Source: a virus
DNA length: 28,276 bases
IMG/VR virus record: IMGVR_UViG_3300021964_000386
Span: 1 to 28,276 of that record
Strand: one strand, 5' to 3'
Positions 11,401-18,631 of the stretch are shown in pieces. The notes beneath the pieces were generated by a model that was not told where the DNA came from, ran no database searches, and was given only the letters and a program-made list of their open reading frames with translations. Every line of letters starts with the position of its first letter. Positions within the stretch are counted from its first letter, which is position 1. The position numbers were made by a program, and so were the translations under genes.

Positions 11401-14400
11401 GAGCATATTACACAGACGATAGTATTCAGTGGGTACCAAATAGATCAGGTGCCACAAACGAGGCAGCTCAAACAGGGAAAATACATCACATTCCTTTTGT
11501 AGATGTAGTGTATACTCAAAATCTACAAGCTAGCAAATTTGAAAGTATTGTTACAGAGTTGCTGTATGACACGGTTGAAGAGACACCTCCACCACCTCCG
11601 CCACCGCCACCGTCTCCAGAGGCCATATATAGCTTAATTAGATCTGCAACAGCTGTAGATGAAGGCGGCACAATTAGTATTGATATTCAAACTGAAAGAG
11701 TTCCTCCTGGGGCAACTGTAACCTGGACACTGACAGGATCTGGATACACATTGCTTGTTGGGGATCTTGCATCAGGAGCACTTTCAGGTACCGCTACAGT
11801 AGGTGATTCAGGTACTACTACTGTTAGTTGGGCTTTTGCAAACGACACAGGAATTACGTCGGACACTACCCTCACTTTCCAGTTAGCAGCTACAGACAGT
11901 GACGGTAATTCTACACTTGTTGACGGTAGTGCTTTATCTACAACATTTACTTTAAATAATACCACCACAGCCGCCGGACCTTGTGCAGCACCTTACGTAC
12001 TAAACGCAGCAGGAACAGCTTGTGTACCACCTCCGTGTGCGGCTGGTTATTCATGGGATGCCGCATCTCAAACTTGTAAGAAAGATATTATCAGAGATGA
12101 TAAGACTTATTTTGGTAATTTGCATTTATCACCTGCATCGGACTCTTGGTCAGACACTGAGTACGCAGACCCGATTTATAACAATAAGGGCTCTCACGAC
12201 AATTTTGAATATGAAGATGCTTGGCATCGTGAATGGAAGAGCTGGACTCAAACTGATACTATTTGGGAAGAGGAATTTATAGGGTCTGAAGAAAAACTTA
12301 TTGATTCATATGAATTGTATCTTGGTACGGAAGAATACAGAGGATCTGGATACTATGAAGAGGCTGATCTATATCAGACTATAGAAACTTATCAGCAGCA
12401 AGACACCTATGTTAGGAACCGAATTGATGTAGGATACAACACGTATGAGGAAACTTATACTGGTGCATTGCCTGAATCTACAACTACATATGTAGGTGAA
12501 AAGAAATTGGGCACTGAATATGTTGCATATACTCGCGCACAAACTATAACTTTTGGTGCAACTGGTTTGATGCCAAATACCCTTCACACGTTACACATGG
12601 GTGGAGTAAATAAAGGCACATGGACTTCTGATAATCAAGGCAGAGCTGGTGGTTATGTTGAGGTACAGCAGGGTGAGTTTGCGACCGGTGTGATTGAGTT
12701 GACGCTAGAATGTTCGGGTACCACTTCCTATGGTTCATTTGTCTCAGTAGCCACAGCATATTTTAGTTCTGGTGGAGGCGAGATTGTAACCAAAGCTAAA
12801 GAGTATGATGTTGTAACTCCTGTAATGCCAGCAACAAGAACTGTAGATGTTCCAGCAACAGTTCCTATGGTGGGTCCAAGTAATGATATTAGAATAGAAT
12901 ATGGCACTCCTTATGAAGTTCCTGGTGATGTTAGAACTGATTATAGAACTGATCCGACCTATGTAGATCCTAATTCTAATCCGACATTCACATTTGCTAG
13001 TTACCCCGATTCAGCAACAACAACTACTACATTAACTGAAATTGCAACCGATCAAATCTTTAGGTCTACAAATACCAACAGTGCCGATTATCTCGGCGGT
13101 GGTAATGCTGAAGACTTCAGTGAAGGTGTTGCTACTTTTGAATTAACACTTTTAGCATATGATGCCGCAACAGCTAGTTCATCTAATAACTATACACAGC
13201 CTGCAGATACTACTACTCCTGTTGTAAATTCTGCTTCTAAAGACATACTAGCAGACTATGATCTTACTAATTTTGCCATTGAATTTTCTAGGGCGGAACT
13301 TGGTTTTGGCAATGAGTTTAATCTTTACGGTGCCTGTGGACTCGGTTGGGATCCAATGGCACAAAGTTTTAAAGTAGACGGTTTCGATGGTGGCATATAT
13401 GTGCCTAGTGTAGATATATTCTTCTATTCAATTTCAGAAGAAACAGACAATAATGGAATTGTGCTTGAAATTAGAAATATGGTAAATGGATATCCGGGCC
13501 CTAAAGTTTTAGGACAGACTCGAAAAGAAAGAAGTCAATGTAAAGTGTCTACTGATAACGGCGACGGTACATTTGCTATTGACGGCGGTACTAAATTTAC
13601 CTTCCCACAACCAGTTTACTTAGAATCTGGTCAAGAGTATTGTATTGTTCCTATCCCAGAAAATGATGATCCTAACTACAGGGTTTGGATTGCAGAACTT
13701 GGTAAGCCAAAACACGGCACTACCACAATTATTAGTAAGCAGGCACATACAGGTGTTCTGTTTACTTCAGCTAATAATAGAACTTGGTCTGCAAGACAGA
13801 AAGAAGACTTAGCATTTAATATCAATAGGTGTTCATTTAGGTCTAATGTAGATTACAAAGTTAAACTTGCTAATGCTAAACAGGATTGGATTACGTTTAC
13901 CAACTTTAGTGACAGTAGTCTTAAATTTGGTATAGGTGACGTATTACATAACTTTACATTTAGTATTGACACAGCTGGTACAGGATATTCTTCGGCACCA
14001 ACGGTAACAATTACTGACAGTACAGGAAGAGGAACAGGAGCTACTGCAACTGCAACAGTTGATACTGGTACTGGCGAACTAACAGGTATCACTCTTACAA
14101 ATCCAGGTACCGGCTATACAGGTGCTTCTAACCTATCTGTTACACTTACAAGCGGCGGATTTACTACTGCGGCTGAAGTATCGGCTACTCTTAATCTTGG
14201 TAAGGTGTTGTACAACTATGATTCTTATGACTACACTTCAACTATAAAGGTGGTGTTAGGTAGATTCTATGGTTCAAATACTACAGCTAATCCAGCGCAT
14301 ACACTTGTTGGTAACGGCACTAAGACAGCAACTGTTGGTACTATACATAACAGAGTAGTAAACGCATACGCAATGAAACTTCCAGTTTCTAATCATGGTT

Positions 14401-15392
14401 CATACGGTACAGTAACACCTAAGATAGCATTGACAACCTCAGGGGCCTCTACAGCAAACACTACATTTGAAACAGCATACTTAGGCAAAACAATTTCACT
14501 AGAAGAAGAAAAAACTATTCTGAGTTATTCTAATGAAATTGAAACTTATGCGGGTAGTGCTATAAATGACGCAAGACCTGACCAAACACCTTCAGCTCAA
14601 TTTGAAATTACTTTGAGAACTCCTTATAATCATTTGAGTCCTATGATTCAGGGTGAAGAAACTATACTCGGTATTTACAAAAACGAAATCAACAATCCGG
14701 TTACAGTAGAAGAAGAAGTACGTACAGGTGGTAATGCTACAACCAAATATATTTCTAGGTTGGTTAAACTTGCACAGGGTCAAGATGCTGAAGATCTAAA
14801 AGTTATACTAAATAACAAGATTCCTGCAAGCGGAGGTGTGAAAGTATACTATAAAGTTAGGCACAGCGAAGATGATCAAGCGGATTTTGTAGAAGATATT
14901 TTCTGGCGTGAAATGGTAATTGAAGACCAGCCTTTCAATACTGCAAGCACTGGTTGGGGCGAGTATACATATAAAGTATCCGATAAAGGTTCTAACACTT
15001 ATGGGTTGAATGGTAGTGGAATATTTGAATATGATGTGACAGGTGTTGCCTCTATTTCAGGTATCACTGGAGGCAGTGGTTACACTTCAACTCCAACAGT
15101 TACAATTACTCATAGTGGGAATGGATACGGTGCTACAGCAACAGCAACAGTTTCAGCTGGAGCAGTGACAGCGATTACTGTGACAAATCCAGGTAGAGGC
15201 TACGAAGGAGGAACTATTACTGTTTCAATTAGCGGTGGCGGCGGCACAGGTGCAGCGGCAAGTACAGCAACTACACAGGTCACGACTTATACTGGATTCA
15301 AGTATTACGCAATTAAAATTGTACACACTAGTTCTAATACTTCGCTTATTCCTAAATCAACAAACCTTAGAGCATACGCATTGCAGGCATAA
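8436..15392 (+). CDS. Giant DUF4815-type baseplate/fibre structural protein
   Basis: 2318 residues. The N-terminus SPYFDDFDSTKNYNRILFKP and the following AVQARELTQLQTILQNQI are hallmarks of the DUF4815 family found in T4-like marine phages. A conserved coiled segment RQIGALEKRIQNLEYYTSL lies near 914-932. P1051-P1059 are nine consecutive prolines, a stiff linker. About 1062-1178 is an Ig-like beta-rich stretch. C1183, C1196, C1201 and C1214 form two CxxxxxxxxxxxxC units. Near 1639 DPMAQSFKVDGFDGGIYVPS begins another conserved phage segment, with PVYLESGQEYCIVPIP further on. GxGY repeats occur at about 1839-1909 and 2203-2278. It follows gp8 where T4 has gp9-gp12, so it probably connects baseplate to fibres; the exact role is unknown. 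Confidence 0.82.
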   Translation: MALNLNTSPYFDDFDSTKNYNRILFKPGVAVQARELTQLQTILQNQITSLGSFSLKNGAIISGCEESQSLVSYIKITDDYYIQGASTSSALSNGDLSKYIGEKLQGVSSGITGRIVEIAEGSLAGRPALKAFYIAYDGLNAGSTTHFTAGERLKVISNGNYKDTEFVASSLVSSPETLSDRYYGKATKIQLSPGVIYIKDQFVTTEKISTFVHPFSNSVKQRIGFEVTEAVKTSVDDSSLLDPASGSYNYNAPGADRYNLSVALKSYAASAKVPETFFEYAMFEYGALIRHKIQEDPLNKISDIIAQKFYDTHGNYVINGMKIKLREHLNQNNNGGVYTSAQGGDIDKLVVEISPGIAEVAGYRRELKAPKLIAFDKPTETFNVQDQTLTTSYGNYVLVDEVCGVWDIADSSTVNLYDTAADAVTSGTYSATSPTGNIIGTARVRHLVHESGTAGAAAAQFRLYLYDIDMTSGEFADVKTIYYNDTNADGFADCVLESSKAVLKETDYNRLVFPLSTSYTKTLIPYDYDFQYTKEFGPSTVADADGTVGISVSGNETFPYSTGAMNDTTILANITVVALDSFSTTSPSESITAGQVIDLTASGRSVTVDSSTQITIDLGATASGAARRVKIYANVQVADETPISKNLITNQYVKFLVDGTDTYATSDTDFCLGVADILRISEIRVHSSAFSTGSEGTDVTSQFRFDNGQKDNYYGLGYIRKKATSTVDFSTTPYMLVKFDYFDVQPNGASFACVDSYASGISDGNMTIQEIPLFTRSNGIVVDLRDYLDFRPYATNTATPTGTLGSATSNPSSVRTIVGGLTNPVPVQEFTTDITAYLAQAFRLALGSSQGHFKLIEGTPALRVIVPPIDNVKDMTLATFKLKPYPSLAPQAAKVANRPDLSSKLTQVENPRYTMRQIGALEKRIQNLEYYTSLSILEEQARNEKFFDSTGVDRFKNGLLVDPFNSFAVSAVMNPDYNCSLDLTKSEMRAYYTDDSIQWVPNRSGATNEAAQTGKIHHIPFVDVVYTQNLQASKFESIVTELLYDTVEETPPPPPPPPPSPEAIYSLIRSATAVDEGGTISIDIQTERVPPGATVTWTLTGSGYTLLVGDLASGALSGTATVGDSGTTTVSWAFANDTGITSDTTLTFQLAATDSDGNSTLVDGSALSTTFTLNNTTTAAGPCAAPYVLNAAGTACVPPPCAAGYSWDAASQTCKKDIIRDDKTYFGNLHLSPASDSWSDTEYADPIYNNKGSHDNFEYEDAWHREWKSWTQTDTIWEEEFIGSEEKLIDSYELYLGTEEYRGSGYYEEADLYQTIETYQQQDTYVRNRIDVGYNTYEETYTGALPESTTTYVGEKKLGTEYVAYTRAQTITFGATGLMPNTLHTLHMGGVNKGTWTSDNQGRAGGYVEVQQGEFATGVIELTLECSGTTSYGSFVSVATAYFSSGGGEIVTKAKEYDVVTPVMPATRTVDVPATVPMVGPSNDIRIEYGTPYEVPGDVRTDYRTDPTYVDPNSNPTFTFASYPDSATTTTTLTEIATDQIFRSTNTNSADYLGGGNAEDFSEGVATFELTLLAYDAATASSSNNYTQPADTTTPVVNSASKDILADYDLTNFAIEFSRAELGFGNEFNLYGACGLGWDPMAQSFKVDGFDGGIYVPSVDIFFYSISEETDNNGIVLEIRNMVNGYPGPKVLGQTRKERSQCKVSTDNGDGTFAIDGGTKFTFPQPVYLESGQEYCIVPIPENDDPNYRVWIAELGKPKHGTTTIISKQAHTGVLFTSANNRTWSARQKEDLAFNINRCSFRSNVDYKVKLANAKQDWITFTNFSDSSLKFGIGDVLHNFTFSIDTAGTGYSSAPTVTITDSTGRGTGATATATVDTGTGELTGITLTNPGTGYTGASNLSVTLTSGGFTTAAEVSATLNLGKVLYNYDSYDYTSTIKVVLGRFYGSNTTANPAHTLVGNGTKTATVGTIHNRVVNAYAMKLPVSNHGSYGTVTPKIALTTSGASTANTTFETAYLGKTISLEEEKTILSYSNEIETYAGSAINDARPDQTPSAQFEITLRTPYNHLSPMIQGEETILGIYKNEINNPVTVEEEVRTGGNATTKYISRLVKLAQGQDAEDLKVILNNKIPASGGVKVYYKVRHSEDDQADFVEDIFWREMVIEDQPFNTASTGWGEYTYKVSDKGSNTYGLNGSGIFEYDVTGVASISGITGGSGYTSTPTVTITHSGNGYGATATATVSAGAVTAITVTNPGRGYEGGTITVSISGGGGTGAAASTATTQVTTYTGFKYYAIKIVHTSSNTSLIPKSTNLRAYALQA
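13950..14162 (+). repeat. GxGY repeat module in giant structural protein (first copy)
   Basis: Residues about 1839-1909: TAGTGYSSAPTVTITDSTG, then GATATATV, then LTNPGTGYTGASNLSVTL. It is one complete two-strand unit pair. Confidence 0.7.
15042..15269 (+). repeat. GxGY repeat module in giant structural protein (C-terminal copy)
   Basis: Residues about 2203-2278: TGGSGYTSTPTVTITHSG, GATATATVSAGAVTAITV, NPGRGYEGGTITVSISGGGG. It lies about 40 residues before the C-terminus. Confidence 0.72.
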
Positions 15393-15394
15393 CT

Positions 15395-15634
15395 ATGGGA
15401 TACGAACTAGTCAAAGATTCACCAGAACTCATAAGAGATACTAGTAATCAAGCAATTTTAAATAGGGACATCAAAGGTCTAAAGGAATACAGACAGAAAA
15501 AAAATATGAGATTAAGTCAAAATAATGAAATTGTACAATGTCAAGATGATATAAATACACTAAAGAATGAGATAAAAGACATTAAGAAAATGTTTGGTCA
15601 GATTCTTGGTGCAATAAATTCAAAGGAAAAGTAA
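15395..15634 (+). CDS. Small coiled-coil protein of the fibre operon
   Basis: 79 residues. The start ATG follows AGG at 15386-15388. The first half, LVKDSPELIRDTSNQAILNRDIKGLKEYR, is charged; the second half is a probable coiled coil running from about residue 45 to 72 (NNEIVQCQDDINTLKNEIKD and onward, L/I at heptad spacing). It sits 2 bases after the giant gene and ends exactly where the next fibre-like gene begins. Small proteins of this kind (charged start, short coiled coil) recur beside fibre genes in marine T4-like phages, as far as I recall, but no function is assigned. Assembly chaperone or trimerisation aid is a guess. Confidence 0.7.
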   Translation: MGYELVKDSPELIRDTSNQAILNRDIKGLKEYRQKKNMRLSQNNEIVQCQDDINTLKNEIKDIKKMFGQILGAINSKEK

Positions 15635-16117
15635 ATGTCAACTATAACTACACGATCCGGTAAAGGTAGTCCGTTAACAAACTCTGAAGTTGACGCTAAC
15701 TTTACCAATCTAAACTCAGATAAGTATGAATCTGGCGACAGTATTGTTGCAGATGATTTGACCACTTCCGGAGATATTACTGCTGCAACCGCATCAAGTA
15801 TAACTGCAGCTGGTACAATCCAAGGAGATGCTACTGCTTTAACAAAAACATACAATGTTGTCGCTACTGCAACTGCTGATCAAGGAGTAAAACTTCCTAC
15901 AGCTGCGTCTGGTTTGGTATATAATGTTATTAATGCAACATCGGTAAGTATTAAATTGTACCCGAATACTTCAGGTACAATAAACTCAGGTACAGCTAAT
16001 GCTGCTATAAACATTCCAGCAGGTACTTCGGCTCAATTGGTAGGTACTTCAAGTTCAAATTGGAACACATTAGTAGAAACCATAGTATATGACTCGTCTG
16101 GCACCAGACTAAATTAA
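15635..16117 (+). CDS. Short tail-fibre-like protein
   Basis: 160 residues. The start is supported by AAGGAA at 15624-15629. The N-terminus carries RSGKGSPLTNSEVDANFTNL, a motif common at the start of phage tail-fibre proteins (the pattern xLTxxEVDxNFxxLN). A GDITAATASSITAAG-like stretch, as in repetitive fibre shafts, follows. The C-terminal ~90 residues form alternating beta strands ending in ETIVYDSSGTRLN. There is no enzyme motif. It lies among late structural genes, with the next start 12 bases downstream. It is most likely a small fibre or fibre-attached protein; whether it is trimeric or decorates a larger fibre cannot be told. Confidence 0.72.
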   Translation: MSTITTRSGKGSPLTNSEVDANFTNLNSDKYESGDSIVADDLTTSGDITAATASSITAAGTIQGDATALTKTYNVVATATADQGVKLPTAASGLVYNVINATSVSIKLYPNTSGTINSGTANAAINIPAGTSAQLVGTSSSNWNTLVETIVYDSSGTRLN

Positions 16118-16129
16118 GGAAATTTATAA

Positions 16130-17395
16130 ATGCGCCCATTAAGAATTAAAGCATCAGGTAGCCCCCCTAGTAGTGCAAACTTTGAAGGTTTGCAGGAAAT
16201 GTCAGACGCTAATATCCAGCAATATGTCTCATATGTAATTACAAATAAGTTTGCGACAGATTGGGACGGCACAGGCACTGCTGAATTGAACATGGATACC
16301 GCAAATGCTCTTAGTGGTTCTTCTATAGGCACATTTACAGACACAACTAGAGATGATGCCATCGGTACTCATCCAACAGCCGGCGCTACTACGGATACAA
16401 CTTATTATTTTAAACAAGTAACTTCAGCTGCTACAGAAAATATTACCAATCGAATGGTAGGATATGACACATCAATCAAAGAATTCACAGATGCAGAACT
16501 AGACACAGATATACTTGATAAAGTTATAGGTGATATGGTTGCTGAGTCTGATTACACAGTAGGCCAGTTTCATTTAGCAGCATCATCGCCTTCAGGTGGT
16601 ACTTGGACCTCTAGATATACTATTACAGACACAGTACAAAGTGGAAACAACACAACAAGACTTTGGCAAAAAACAGCTCCTACAACTGCTGCTAATAGCG
16701 ATCTTGCTTCACTTAAGCATGACGGTGGTCTTAAGATGATGACTGCTGCTGAGATTGAACAAGTAGTTCCTAATTTTAGAAATAGAATTGTTGAGGGTTA
16801 CGGCTCAACTCCTGGCATAGGTTGTTATCTAGTACAAGCATCTTCACCCACCGAAACTGGTACGTGGACACAGATGGGAGATGTTGCTGGGTTTTCAGAC
16901 ACTAGACAAGAAGTAGATACTTCTACATATGAAGGTTCATACATAGGAGCCTTTAGTGGTGATTTTGCTTCTGACTTTTCTGGCGAATTCTCCGGAGACA
17001 AATCATATACTGGTTCATATACAGGCACTTTCAGCGGTGACTATACCGGAGATTATGTAGGAACTTCAGCTTATACTGGTGCATATACTGGTGACTTTAC
17101 TGGTGAATATATTTTGTACTACTCAGGTTTTGTAGGGGCATACTACTCCGGAACATATCAACAGGACTTTACTGGTTTCTTTGAAGGTCCTAAGACATAT
17201 ACTGGTACATATACTGGCGAGTTTGATCAAGCATTCACTGGTGATTATGTAGGCACTTCAAACTATTCTGGTACCTATACTGGTTCATTTACTGGATTTT
17301 TCTCATCGAGCTTTACAGGTACTTATTCAGGTGATGTTGTTAAAGCAACAACTGAAACTGTATCTACTATCAAACTTTGGTTAAGAACTGCTTGA
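16130..17395 (+). CDS. Structural protein with C-terminal aromatic-x-Gly repeats
   Basis: 421 residues, preceded by AAGGAA at 16117-16122. Residues 1-265 are a non-repetitive domain that opens MRPLRIKASGSPPSSANFEG and contains GLKMMTAAEIEQVVPNFRNR (200-219). Residues 267-402 are a four-residue repeat dominated by [Y/F]-[T/S]-G-x (for example SYTGSYTGTFSGDYTGDY at 292-309). A short hydrophobic tail follows, VSTIKLWLRTA. The regular aromatic/Gly pattern points to a stacked beta structure in a fibre. The Ser/Thr content makes the repeat a conceivable glycosylation target of the enzymes encoded next to it, which is inference only. The stop codon TGA overlaps the -35 element of the downstream promoter. 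Confidence 0.7.
   Translation: MRPLRIKASGSPPSSANFEGLQEMSDANIQQYVSYVITNKFATDWDGTGTAELNMDTANALSGSSIGTFTDTTRDDAIGTHPTAGATTDTTYYFKQVTSAATENITNRMVGYDTSIKEFTDAELDTDILDKVIGDMVAESDYTVGQFHLAASSPSGGTWTSRYTITDTVQSGNNTTRLWQKTAPTTAANSDLASLKHDGGLKMMTAAEIEQVVPNFRNRIVEGYGSTPGIGCYLVQASSPTETGTWTQMGDVAGFSDTRQEVDTSTYEGSYIGAFSGDFASDFSGEFSGDKSYTGSYTGTFSGDYTGDYVGTSAYTGAYTGDFTGEYILYYSGFVGAYYSGTYQQDFTGFFEGPKTYTGTYTGEFDQAFTGDYVGTSNYSGTYTGSFTGFFSSSFTGTYSGDVVKATTETVSTIKLWLRTA
16928..17335 (+). repeat. Coding tandem repeat, 12-base period ([YF]-[TS]-G-x)
   Basis: About 34 degenerate 12-base units such as tatactggttca and tttactggtgac. Codon-level variation is high, so the array is maintained by protein-level selection or is old, not a recent identical expansion. 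Confidence 0.8.
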
Positions 17396-17420
17396 CAACT
17401 TGACTATATAGTATTACAAT
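17392..17420 (+). promoter_or_regulatory. Sigma70-type promoter at the start of the modification island
   Basis: TTGACA at 17392-17397, a 17-base spacer, then TACAAT at 17415-17420. The -35 is perfect and the -10 matches five of six positions, with optimal spacing. Predicted start of transcription is near 17427. It would drive the + strand genes at 17446, 17918 and 18628. A 7-base AT-only inverted repeat (17403-17409 with 17419-17425) overlaps the -10 and is followed by a T run, so weak terminator or operator activity is also possible. Confidence 0.7.
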
Positions 17421-17445
17421 ATAGTTTTTAATTATGGAGAATATT

Positions 17446-17943
17446 ATGGAAGCAGAATTATCTGTACCTGTTGATACCTCAGTTACCGAGGTTGAAAACA
17501 CCCCACCTAAAAAGACATACAAAGATCCTTATTGGTCAAATAGGGAAAATCGTCATCTTATAGTTACTATTATTCAACCAAACGGCAAAGAAAGTTTGGC
17601 GTCTATACACGACAAAGAAGGAACTAATCCGGATATGTTGGCTGTATTAGAACAATATACAGAGGAACAAATAGATGAAAATACAAACAACGCACTAGAA
17701 AGAAGAAATGAAAACATTAGAAGAAGTGCGGAAAGAAGAGAATCAAAAAGAGCTAGAGCAAAACAAGAAGCGTTGTTTGCCGCTAAACTTGAAGCATTTG
17801 AAGTTGATGCTGTAAAAAATTCTAAAAATACTGAATTGAAAAGACTGATTAGAAAATCTAAATCTATTTTAGAAGCTCAAGCATATGCTACTATTTTAAT
17901 GATGAAGGAACTTGAAAATGCCGAAGAAGAAAAAACAGACTAA
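17446..17943 (+). CDS. Unknown charged protein, first gene of the island
   Basis: Two in-frame ATGs exist, at 17434 and 17446. I choose 17446 because GGAGA (17436-17440) sits at the right distance from it, giving 165 residues beginning MEAELSVPVDTS. An N-terminal Pro/Thr segment leads to KTYKDPYWSNRENRHLIVTI and a short beta region (about 38-55, IVTIIQPNGKESLASI). Residues about 75-160 are a long, highly charged helix rich in Arg, Lys and Glu (ERRNENIRRSAERRESKRAR). I do not recognise the family. The end overlaps the following glycosyltransferase-like gene by 26 bases, implying coupled translation. It could be a small structural, scaffold or assembly protein; nothing enzymatic is visible. Confidence 0.6.
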   Translation: MEAELSVPVDTSVTEVENTPPKKTYKDPYWSNRENRHLIVTIIQPNGKESLASIHDKEGTNPDMLAVLEQYTEEQIDENTNNALERRNENIRRSAERRESKRARAKQEALFAAKLEAFEVDAVKNSKNTELKRLIRKSKSILEAQAYATILMMKELENAEEEKTD

Positions 17944-18631
17944 GGGTTTCTTAATTGTTGCTTCTAAACAAAAAGGATTTTATCGTTACTCTAAATATCT
18001 AGCAGAATCAATTAAAGACTTTTGGCCTGAGGCAAACATTACATTCTTTACACACGAAGAATGGGTACAATCTGAAGATTATGATTTGTTTGACAATATT
18101 ATTACTGAAGGTATTCCAGATCATATCAGAGCTAAACTGTGGGCGTTGAATAAAACACCTTATGATATTACAGCATACTTAGATGCAGATATGATATGTG
18201 AACATGAGGACATCAAAAATATTTTTGATGAATTGCCTGAAGAATTAGATTTAGTTTTCACTAAAAACAGACCTTACAATGCCAAACTAACTAAACTTTC
18301 TGCTACAGAAGAAATGACTTGTCATTGTGGTTTCTTTATTTATCGTAAAACTCCTGCTGTTATGGATCTTATGGGTGCTTGGTGGACAGAATATTTAGCA
18401 CAACGAAAACCAGATTATGACATTGCACATTATCCTAAGTCTGCGGTACAATGGGACACATTTACAATGTGGAAACTATTAACATATGGCGAACACGATG
18501 TAAAATGGGGATACATTAAAGACCCAGATGCACGTTGGAACTTTATCAACGGATACCATTTTGAAGAACTACAAGGCACAGATATTGTTTTGTACCATCA
18601 TACTATTCCTAAGGATCAATTAAAAGAATGA
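17918..18631 (+). CDS. GT-A-like glycosyltransferase with DxD motif
   Basis: The ATG at 17918 is preferred over a TTG six bases upstream, because AAGGAA at 17905-17910 lies 7 bases before it; 237 residues. The fold signature is that of nucleotide-sugar transferases: a beta strand GFLIVASKQKGFYRYSKYLA (10-29), an acceptor-proximal strand, and YDITAYLDADMIC (82-94) with D89-A90-D91, the metal and nucleotide-sugar binding DxD. A later block MTCHCGFFIYRKTPAVMDLM resembles the second half of such enzymes. Sugar donor and acceptor cannot be read from sequence. It differs from the four minus-strand paralogs in its opening and around the DxD. The stop overlaps the next start (ATGA at 18628), so it is co-translated with the oxygenase-like gene. 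Confidence 0.68.
   Translation: MPKKKKQTKGFLIVASKQKGFYRYSKYLAESIKDFWPEANITFFTHEEWVQSEDYDLFDNIITEGIPDHIRAKLWALNKTPYDITAYLDADMICEHEDIKNIFDELPEELDLVFTKNRPYNAKLTKLSATEEMTCHCGFFIYRKTPAVMDLMGAWWTEYLAQRKPDYDIAHYPKSAVQWDTFTMWKLLTYGEHDVKWGYIKDPDARWNFINGYHFEELQGTDIVLYHHTIPKDQLKE

Noticed and set aside
12022-12282. Plus-strand 86-codon frame inside the giant gene
   Set aside because: Out of frame with a strongly supported gene; no Shine-Dalgarno and no family resemblance.
16928-17335. Possible non-coding minisatellite or origin iterons
   Set aside because: The periodicity is in frame, codon-degenerate and conserved at amino-acid level, so it is coding repeat.
17403-17430. Inverted repeat with T run, looking like a rho-independent terminator after the aromatic-repeat gene
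   Set aside because: The 7-base stem is all AT except one C-G pair and the loop is 9 bases, so it would be very weak. The same bases fit the -10 region of a much better-matched promoter.
17434-17445. Upstream ATG at 17434 as the start of the unknown island protein
   Set aside because: No ribosome binding site precedes it, while GGAGA is correctly spaced for the ATG at 17446.
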